13,109 nt of DNA, taken from an uncultured Clostridia bacterium. Lineage in GTDB: Bacteria; Bacillota; Clostridia; Christensenellales; Aristaeellaceae. Shown here in pieces: positions 7,211 to 11,981 of the stretch. Location of the stretch: positions 1 to 13,109 of the forward strand of contig CAMOIA010000014.1 in NCBI GenBank assembly GCA_946615785.1, given 5' to 3'. Both the position numbers and the translations under genes were made by a program. Numbering within the stretch: the first letter of the stretch is position 1; each line of letters starts with the position of its first letter. The notes below the pieces were generated by a model. The model was not told the DNA's origin and ran no database searches. It saw only the letters and a list, made by a program, of their open reading frames with translations.

Positions 7211-7926
7211 GCTTTTCCCCCCCGCTCGATCAGGTCCCTGACGACCCGGGACGCGATCAGAAGCCCCGCGGCGTTTGGCACAAAGGCACAGCTTGCGGGA
7301 ACGCTGCGTTTGCCCTGCGGAAGCACCATATCCGGCAGCGGAGACGTTTTCCTCGGCGTTTCCGTGGACCAGAGCGCCTTGATCCCTTCAAGGCCGCGCT
7401 TGCGGCATTCGTGCCGCATCACCTTCGCAAGGGGACAGACGCTGGTTTCATACAGGTCGGAAATGAGGAGCTTCCCCGGGTCCGTTTTGTTCCCGGTGCC
7501 AAGGCAGGTGATCACGGGCACACGCGCCGCCTGAGCATGTTCGATAATGGCGATTTTCGCAGCGACCGTGTCGACGGCGTCGATGACGTAATCATACACG
7601 GAAAAATCGATCGCGTCCGCGTTTTCGGGCATGAAAAAGATGGGAAAGAGCTGAAGGCGGACATCCGAAACCAGAGAAAGGCGCCGGGCGGCGGCTTCGG
7701 TCTTTGGCATGCCGATGGTTTCCTTCGTGGCAAAGAGCTGGCGGTTCAGGTTGCTTTCGTCCACAGTGTCGTTGTCCACCAGGTGCATTTCCCCGATGCC
7801 GCTTCTTGCAAGCGCTTCCGCGACGCTGCCGCCCACGCCCCCAAGGCCGAAAAGCAGCACTTTGCTTTGCGAAAGCGTTTCCATGGCTTTGTCTCCAAAG
7901 AGCATCCGTGTGCGTGTCAGGAGCAT
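7207..7926 (-). CDS. tcdA: tRNA threonylcarbamoyladenosine dehydratase (ThiF/E1-like)
   Basis: 239 residues, the usual length in Gram-positives. The ATG at 7926 follows GGAGG with a 7-nt gap. It is an E1-like adenylating enzyme: nucleotide-binding GLGGVGG (27-33), Asp51 at the end of the second strand (LVDND), NRQ (61-63), VITCLGTGNKTDP (138-150), and SVCPLAKVMRHECRKRG (162-178), typical of the TcdA/YgdL subgroup. TcdA uses ATP to cyclise t6A37 to ct6A37 in ANN-decoding tRNAs. The C-terminal SCAFVPNAAGLLIAS helix is intact. It is first in the tcdA-ttcA-rrf2 operon, so two anticodon-loop modifications (positions 37 and 32) are co-expressed. ThiF or MoeB is less likely, since no thiamin or molybdopterin genes are nearby. 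Confidence 0.9.
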   Translation of the reverse strand: MLLTRTRMLFGDKAMETLSQSKVLLFGLGGVGGSVAEALARSGIGEMHLVDNDTVDESNLNRQLFATKETIGMPKTEAAARRLSLVSDVRLQLFPIFFMPENADAIDFSVYDYVIDAVDTVAAKIAIIEHAQAARVPVITCLGTGNKTDPGKLLISDLYETSVCPLAKVMRHECRKRGLEGIKALWSTETPRKTSPLPDMVLPQGKRSVPASCAFVPNAAGLLIASRVVRDLIERGGKA

Positions 7927-7958
7927 GTTTGCGCCTCCAAGGGTTTTGATTTGCTCGT

Positions 7959-7967
7959 ATTATAGCA
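7959..7967 (-). promoter_or_regulatory. Extended -10 promoter of the tcdA-ttcA-rrf2 operon
   Basis: On the minus strand TGC (7967-7965) is followed by a perfect TATAAT (7964-7959). No good -35 is present at 16-18 bp; the extended -10 can compensate. The predicted start of transcription is near 7952, about 26 nt upstream of the tcdA ATG. Confidence 0.75.
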
Positions 7968-7973
7968 TATTTT

Positions 7974-7990
7974 CATAGCATAATGCTATG
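7974..7990. promoter_or_regulatory. Perfect 17-bp palindrome upstream of the tcdA -10: candidate operator
   Basis: CATAGCAT (7974-7981), a central A (7982) and ATGCTATG (7983-7990) form a perfect inverted repeat. ATAGCAT occurs once more at 7962-7968, overlapping the -10. The site covers the -35 region of the leftward promoter. AT-rich palindromes at this position are typical Rrf2 targets, so the operon's own regulator is the first candidate; that link is inference. Confidence 0.6.
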
Positions 7991-8041
7991 GAATTGGGGC
8001 TTTTTACAGCAAAACGGTAAAATCTGGTCAGCTTTTCACCA

Positions 8042-8070
8042 TTGACAGCCAAAAAAGGATCGGATAAAAT
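8042..8070 (+). promoter_or_regulatory. Consensus promoter of the cytidylate-kinase-like gene
   Basis: TTGACA (8042-8047), a 17-bp spacer and TAAAAT (8065-8070). Predicted transcription starts near 8077, leaving a 136-nt leader. Inverted-repeat arms GGATCGG (8057-8063) and CCGATCC (8097-8103) flank the -10 and start region; GGGAA/TTCCC (8075-8079/8087-8091) could form a 5'-end stem-loop. Confidence 0.8.
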
Positions 8071-8099
8071 AAATGGGAAAGCATAATTCCCTGATACCG

Positions 8100-8128
8100 A
8101 TCCGCTCAGATCAGCCGGATGCTTTTTT
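8100..8128 (+). terminator. Terminator-like hairpin in the kinase-like gene's leader
   Basis: ATCCGCT (8100-8106) pairs with AGC and GGAT (8113-8115, 8117-8120) around one bulged C, with a 6-nt loop. TTTTTT follows at 8123-8128. It sits between the only rightward promoter and the gene, so it would act as an attenuator rather than a gene end. A second hairpin, ATGCTTCC/GGAAGCAT (8132-8139/8152-8159), is followed by TTTT. Confidence 0.45.
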
Positions 8129-8212
8129 GCGATGCTTCCCCGCGGGTTTTCGGAAGCATTTTCCGTGACATTCGGCAAAGCTGCGGGCAAGCGGGTGAAA
8201 AGGAGGATGCAT

Positions 8213-8812
8213 ATGTCGGACAGAATCATCACCATCAGCCGGGAGTTTGGCTCCGGCGGCAGAACCATCGGACGGGAAACGGCCAAAAAGCTCGGAATCC
8301 CGTGCTATGATCAGGAGCTGATCGACAAAATTGCCGAGGAAAGCGGCCTGAACAAGGATTTTATCCGGGAAAAGGGCGAGTACGCCCCCCACAGTTCCAT
8401 GTTCGCCAATTCCTTCTATTATGACCGCTCCTACGGCGGGTTCAATGTGCAGGATCTGCTCTGGCAGACGCAGCGCAAGGTCATCCTGGACCTGGCCAAG
8501 CAGGGCGGGTGCGTGATCGTCGGCCGCTGCGCCGATTATATCCTGAACGGGAAATACGATCTTCTGCGCGTATTCGTTTACGCGTCCATGGAAAAACGCG
8601 CGGAGCGCATTGTGAAGGTTTACGGCGAAACAGACGAAGTGCCGCATAAGCGCCTTGAGGATAAGGACAAGCGCCGCAGGGCCTATTACCGCCTGTATAC
8701 AGATCTTGAATGGGGCATGCCGCAGAATTACGACATTGCGCTGAACGCGGGCGAACTGGGCATTGAGACTTGCGTGCACATCCTGACGGAGCTTTACCAG
8801 AACAAGGGCTGA
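8213..8812 (+). CDS. Cytidylate-kinase-like family protein
   Basis: 199 residues. The ATG at 8213 is 6 nt after AGGAGG (8201-8206); an ATG at 8207 directly abuts the Shine-Dalgarno and was rejected. It matches the cytidylate kinase-like (Cytidylate_kin2-type) P-loop family: ITISREFGSGGRTIGRETA (6-24), where the P-loop reads GSGGRT with Arg in place of the Walker Lys, then VIVGRCADYIL (101-111) at the second NMP-kinase strand, and a basic KDKRRRAYYR lid region (151-160). The family's substrate is not established; members are common in Clostridia alongside a true cmk, so nucleotide kinase activity is only presumed. It is a single-gene unit with its own promoter and structured leader, between the tRNA-modification operon and the aro operon. 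No terminator is obvious after it. Confidence 0.85.
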   Translation: MSDRIITISREFGSGGRTIGRETAKKLGIPCYDQELIDKIAEESGLNKDFIREKGEYAPHSSMFANSFYYDRSYGGFNVQDLLWQTQRKVILDLAKQGGCVIVGRCADYILNGKYDLLRVFVYASMEKRAERIVKVYGETDEVPHKRLEDKDKRRRAYYRLYTDLEWGMPQNYDIALNAGELGIETCVHILTELYQNKG

Positions 8813-8848
8813 ATACAGCGAAAAAACAGGGACAGGTCGCCTCTTTGG

Positions 8849-8878
8849 TTGACGCACCCGGCGGAAACGTGGTATCCT
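8849..8878 (+). promoter_or_regulatory. Promoter of the aromatic amino acid operon
   Basis: TTGACG (8849-8854), an 18-bp spacer and TATCCT (8873-8878), preceded by TGG (extended -10). The predicted start is near 8885, giving a leader of about 200 nt that contains the leader peptide and terminator. Starting just after the end of the kinase-like gene, it makes the aro operon an independent unit. Confidence 0.72.
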
Positions 8879-8887
8879 CATCGCAAG

Positions 8888-8903
8888 GGCGGGCCTTCCC
8901 GCC
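8888..8903 (+). promoter_or_regulatory. 5' leader hairpin of the aro operon
   Basis: GGCGGG (8888-8893) pairs with CCCGCC (8898-8903) around a CCTT loop, just upstream of the leader-peptide ribosome binding site. Its 3' arm, extended to CCGCCG (8899-8904), is also fully complementary to CGGCGG (9018-9023) in the 5' arm of the downstream terminator, so it could take part in an alternative fold. Confidence 0.5.
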
Positions 8904-8930
8904 GAGCTGAAATCAAGAGAGGTTTTCGCC

Positions 8931-8987
8931 ATGAAACGCGCATCTTACGCTTACCGGTACGGCTTTACCCCGGTTTGGATGGGGTAA
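8931..8987 (+). CDS. Aromatic-rich attenuator leader peptide (MKRASYAYRYGFTPVWMG)
   Basis: An 18-codon frame with ATG at 8931, TAA at 8985-8987, and AGAGAGG (8916-8922) 8 nt upstream. Five of 18 residues are aromatic: Tyr at codons 6, 8 and 10 (8946, 8952, 8958), Phe at codon 12 (8964) and Trp at codon 16 (8976). It lies between a promoter and a strong terminator, directly ahead of chorismate-pathway and tyrosine genes. This is the architecture of ribosome-mediated attenuation in trp, phe and his leaders: scarce charged tRNA stalls the ribosome and changes the downstream RNA fold. Within the frame TTACCCC (8965-8971) can pair with GGGGTAA (8981-8987), so its translation would disrupt a hairpin. 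All three aromatic amino acids appear to be read, with Tyr weighted most. It is too small for homology; the call rests on composition and position. Confidence 0.82.
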   Translation: MKRASYAYRYGFTPVWMG

Positions 8988-9013
8988 GGCCTTTTGCGGT
9001 TTCTGGCGGCGCG

Positions 9014-9042
9014 CGTCCGGCGGATTCCCGCCGGCGTTTTTT
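9014..9042 (+). terminator. Intrinsic terminator (attenuator) in the aro leader
   Basis: CCGGCGG (9017-9023) pairs with CCGCCGG (9028-9034) around an ATTC loop, extended by CG/CG (9014-9015 with 9035-9036) across a bulged T. TTTTTT follows at 9037-9042. It lies 26 nt after the leader-peptide stop and 43 nt before the first structural gene, so it must be conditional. Confidence 0.85.
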
Positions 9043-9050
9043 CATCTTAT

Positions 9051-9068
9051 GATGCCTGTAACGGCATC
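9051..9068 (+). promoter_or_regulatory. Hairpin between attenuator and first structural gene
   Basis: GATGCC (9051-9056) and GGCATC (9063-9068) form a perfect 6-bp stem with a TGTAAC loop, 6 nt ahead of the GGAGG (9075-9079) of the next gene. It has no T tract, so it is not a terminator. It could stabilise the mRNA 5' end or shape ribosome access. Confidence 0.45.
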
Positions 9069-9085
9069 AAAAACGGAGGCGCCTT

Positions 9086-10090
9086 ATGATCCTGATCCTG
9101 AAAGACCATCCCGATCCAAATCAGCTTGAAAACCTGGAAAACTGGCTTACGTCCATGGGGCTGACCCTGCACGAGAGCCAGGGAGAGAATCACCTGATCC
9201 TGGGGCTCGTGGGCGATACGAGCGCGGTGGATATCGACCTTGTCAAGGCGCTTGACATCGTGCAGGACGTCCGCCGCATTCAGGAGCCGTACAAGAAGGC
9301 GAACCGCAAATTCCACCCGCTCCCGACAGTTTCGTCCGTCGGCGATGTACAGGTCGGCGGCGGGGCGTTCGCGGTGTTCGCAGGGCCCGGCGCTGTGGAG
9401 AGCGAGGAGCAGATTCACCGGCTTGCCGGCCTTGTGAAGCAGGCAGGGGCGGATGTATTGACCGCGGGCGCGTTTTTATCCCGCACGTCCCCCTATGCCT
9501 TTTCAGGGCTGGGCGTTTCCGCGCTCAGGCAGCTTTCCGCGGCGGGAAAGGCGGCAGGCATCGCCACCGCGTCGGAGCTGACGGACCTGCGGACGCTCGA
9601 CGCGTTTGAGGAGATCGACGGCGTGATCCTCGGCCCGGGGAACATGACGAACACGGCGCTGCTCAAGGCCCTTGGCGCGACGAACAAATGCGTGATCCTG
9701 TGCCGCGGTCTGTCCTCGACGGTGGAGGAATGGCTCATGAGCGCGGAATACCTGCTTTCCGGCGGCAACGAGAACGTCGTCCTCTGCGACCAGGGGGTGC
9801 GCGGCTTTGACAGCGCGTGCCGCTTGGCGGCGGATCTGTCTTCCGTGCCGCTTGCGCATATGCTCACCCACCTTCCGGTCATGTACGCGCCTTCCATGGC
9901 CACGGGCCGGCAGGAGCTTGCCGCTCCGCTGGGCCTTGCGGCGGCGGCCGCCGGCGCGGACGGCGTGTGGCTGACCTGTCATGACGATCCGGAGCATGCG
10001 CTTTTCGCGGGCGGCGAAAGCCTCACGCCCGCGGCGCTCAGCACCCTCGTGCAGGATATGCGCAGGGTGAGAAAGGCGGGGGAAGCATGA
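9086..10090 (+). CDS. DAHP-synthase homologue (type I-beta fold), probably catalytically inactive
   Basis: 334 residues; ATG 6 nt after GGAGG. The length and domains match AroF/AroG of the Thermotoga maritima type: an N-terminal ferredoxin-like, ACT-like regulatory domain (1-75), then a (beta/alpha)8 barrel. Fold landmarks remain: RTSPYAFSGLG (133-143), STVEEWLMSAEYL (211-223), THLP (261-264) and GADGV (290-294). The active site does not. Against the family, GPCS reads GPGA (metal Cys to Gly102); GGAYKPRTSP reads AGAFLSRTSP (PEP Lys to Leu131); GARN reads GPGN; LLKRG reads ILCRG (Lys to Cys206); CERG reads CDQG; DPSH reads APSM (metal His to Met271); VEVHP reads LTCHD (metal Glu to Thr297); and SDG reads FAG (metal Asp to Ala308). 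All four metal ligands are replaced while the frame, start signal and operon place are intact. A regulatory pseudoenzyme or a new activity on the same fold is inferred. Real DAHP synthase activity is unlikely. Confidence 0.85.
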   Translation: MILILKDHPDPNQLENLENWLTSMGLTLHESQGENHLILGLVGDTSAVDIDLVKALDIVQDVRRIQEPYKKANRKFHPLPTVSSVGDVQVGGGAFAVFAGPGAVESEEQIHRLAGLVKQAGADVLTAGAFLSRTSPYAFSGLGVSALRQLSAAGKAAGIATASELTDLRTLDAFEEIDGVILGPGNMTNTALLKALGATNKCVILCRGLSSTVEEWLMSAEYLLSGGNENVVLCDQGVRGFDSACRLAADLSSVPLAHMLTHLPVMYAPSMATGRQELAAPLGLAAAAAGADGVWLTCHDDPEHALFAGGESLTPAALSTLVQDMRRVRKAGEA

Positions 10091-10929
10091 ACGTCGGCAT
10101 CGTAGGGCTCGGCCTCATCGGCGGGTCGCTTGCACGCGCGGCCACCGGGAGCGGGCATAATGTGCTCGGCATGGATCTGAACCGGACGGTTGAATTAAAG
10201 GCCAAAATGCTCTCTGTCATTTCGGGGACGCTTACAAAGGAAAACCTGCCCGAATGCGACGTGATCCTGCTTTGCATCTATCCAAAGGCCACGGTCGCGT
10301 GGCTTCGGGAAAACGCGGAGCGCATCGGGCGCGAAACCGTGGTCATGGACACCTGCGGCGTGAAGCGGTCGGTCTGCTACCCATGCTGGGAAATCGCGAA
10401 AGCGTACGGCTTTGCCTTCGTCGGCGGACACCCGATGGACGGGGCTGCGAAGATCGGCTTTGATCATTCCAACAGCGGCATGTTCAAACGCGCTTCCATG
10501 ATCCTCTGTCCGCCGCAGGATATCACGATCGAAAAAATGAAGCGGCTCAAGGACGTGCTGGACAGCGCGGGCTTTGGCCGGTACGAGATCACGTCGCCTG
10601 AGCATCACGACGAAATGATCGCGCTCACAAGCCAGCTGCCCCATGTGCTCTCTTCCGCGTTCATCAAAGCGCCGAACGCGCTTTCGCACCGGGGCTACAG
10701 CGCCGGTTCCTTCCGGGATATGACAAGGGTGGCCTACCTCAACGAGGTCATGTGGACGGAATTGTTTTTTGAAAACCGGGAAAACCTGCTCAAGGAGGTT
10801 TCCGGTTTGATCGGGGAATTGCAGAAATACGAAAGCGCCCTGCAAAACAGCGACGAGCAGGCCATGCGGCAGCTGCTGCTTGACGGCAGGCTCAAAAAGC
10901 AGATGGCGGACAGGGAGGGAAGAAAATGA
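10087..10929 (+). CDS. tyrA: Prephenate dehydrogenase
   Basis: 280 residues. It oxidatively decarboxylates prephenate to 4-hydroxyphenylpyruvate, the step committing to tyrosine. The N-terminal Rossmann domain has GLGLIGGS (7-14) and Asp30 in GMD at the end of the second strand, favouring NAD over NADP. Family motifs are MDTCGVKR (87-94; usually DxxSxK), GGHPMDG (113-119) carrying the catalytic-type His115, the helical-domain motif EHHDEMIALTSQLPH (172-186), and GSFRDMTR (207-214). The usual SHLPH reads SQLPH and the usual GTEKSG reads GAAKIG, moderate departures near the substrate site. It has no fused chorismate mutase or ACT domain, so feedback control must come from elsewhere. Its start overlaps the preceding stop as ATGA, with a GGGGGAAGC-type Shine-Dalgarno. 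Confidence 0.93.
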   Translation: MNVGIVGLGLIGGSLARAATGSGHNVLGMDLNRTVELKAKMLSVISGTLTKENLPECDVILLCIYPKATVAWLRENAERIGRETVVMDTCGVKRSVCYPCWEIAKAYGFAFVGGHPMDGAAKIGFDHSNSGMFKRASMILCPPQDITIEKMKRLKDVLDSAGFGRYEITSPEHHDEMIALTSQLPHVLSSAFIKAPNALSHRGYSAGSFRDMTRVAYLNEVMWTELFFENRENLLKEVSGLIGELQKYESALQNSDEQAMRQLLLDGRLKKQMADREGRK

Positions 10930-11981
10930 TCACCGTGCCCATCGGAACGAAATCTCCCTATCCGGTGCTGATCGGGGAAGGCATTCTTGACAGCGCTGGT
11001 CGGCTGCTTGCGGACGTTCATGCGCCCTGCCGCGCGGCGGTGGTGACGGATTCGAACGTCGCCCCCCTGTACGCGCCCCGGCTGGAAGCTTCCCTCCGGC
11101 AATCCGGTTTTACGCCCTGCCGCTTTACGTTTCCGGCAGGGGAAGCGTCCAAGCAGCTTTCCACGTTTTCGGACGCCGTGCGCTTTTTGGCAGGCAATGG
11201 CGTCACGCGCGCAGATCTTGTCATTACCCTCGGAGGCGGCGTCGCGGGCGACCTGGGCGGGTTTGCGGCGGCCTGCTGGCAGCGCGGAATTTCCTTTGCA
11301 CAGGTCCCCACGTCGCTCTTGTGCGCGGTGGACGCGTCCGTGGGCGGCAAAACGGCCGTCGACCTGCCGGAGGGCAAGAACCTGGTGGGCGCGTTCCACC
11401 AGCCGTGCGCTGTGATCTGCGATCCCGGGACGTTTCAGACCCTTGACAGCCTTCGCATGGCGGACGGCGCGGCGGAGAGCGTGAAGCACGGCCTCATCGC
11501 GGACGCAGGCCTTTTTTCGGATATGAAAAGCGGCGCCTGGCGGCAGGACCTTTCCAGGACGGTCGAGCGCAATGTGCTGGTGAAGCGTGCCTTCGTCGTT
11601 GGCGACGAGCACGACCGGGGGCAAAGGCAGCTTCTCAACTTCGGCCACACCATCGGACATGCGGTGGAGGCGCTGAGCGATTATCAGCTTTCCCACGGGC
11701 AGGCGGTGGCCATTGGCATGGCGGCGGAAACGCGGGCGGCGCGGCGCATGGGCTTTGGCTCTGTGCATGAGGACGAAGTGATCGAAGCGCTCGACGCTGC
11801 GGGCCTTCCGCACGTGTGCCCGTTTTCATCTGCGGAGGTGGAGGCGGTGGCGCTGGGCGATAAAAAGCGCGCGGGCGACACGATTACGGTCGGCGCGCTG
11901 CGCGCCGTCGGCGAAGGGTTCCTTGAAAAGCTGGATCTTGCCTCCTTCCGCCGCTTCGTGGCCCTGGGGGTGGATGCATGA
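10926..11981 (+). CDS. aroB: 3-dehydroquinate synthase
   Basis: 351 residues, full length. It converts DAHP to 3-dehydroquinate, the second shikimate step, using NAD and a divalent metal. Visible motifs are DSNVAPLY (42-49), PAGEASK (70-76), the NAD loop GGGVAGDLGGF (103-113), QVPTSLLCAVDASVGGKTAV (126-145), GKNLVGAFHQP (150-160), the metal ligands Glu184 in AAESVKHG, His241 in NFGHTIGHA and His257 in SHGQAVAIGM, and DKKR (312-315). HGQAV replaces the more common HGEAV. All catalytic residues I can place are present, in contrast to the DAHP-synthase homologue two genes upstream. It overlaps the tyrA stop as ATGA, with AGGGAGGGA just before the start. Confidence 0.97.
   Translation: MITVPIGTKSPYPVLIGEGILDSAGRLLADVHAPCRAAVVTDSNVAPLYAPRLEASLRQSGFTPCRFTFPAGEASKQLSTFSDAVRFLAGNGVTRADLVITLGGGVAGDLGGFAAACWQRGISFAQVPTSLLCAVDASVGGKTAVDLPEGKNLVGAFHQPCAVICDPGTFQTLDSLRMADGAAESVKHGLIADAGLFSDMKSGAWRQDLSRTVERNVLVKRAFVVGDEHDRGQRQLLNFGHTIGHAVEALSDYQLSHGQAVAIGMAAETRAARRMGFGSVHEDEVIEALDAAGLPHVCPFSSAEVEAVALGDKKRAGDTITVGALRAVGEGFLEKLDLASFRRFVALGVDA

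Noticed and set aside
6404..7534. 376-codon plus-strand open frame spanning ttcA and part of tcdA
   Set aside because: It crosses a gene boundary of the real operon and lacks motifs.
8111..8932. 273-codon minus-strand open frame across the kinase-like gene and aro leader
   Set aside because: It would overlap a promoter, a gene and the attenuator; no motif.
8885..9085. T-box riboswitch in the aro leader
   Set aside because: The conserved T-box sequence (AGGGTGGNACCGCG-like) and a specifier stem are not present, and the leader is only about 200 nt with a good peptide frame.
9086..10090. Calling the DAHP-synthase homologue a pseudogene
   Set aside because: The frame is intact, with a good Shine-Dalgarno, conserved fold motifs and ATGA coupling; only active-site residues are changed.
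10734..11813. 359-codon minus-strand open frame opposite aroB
   Set aside because: Antisense shadow of a fully conserved aroB.
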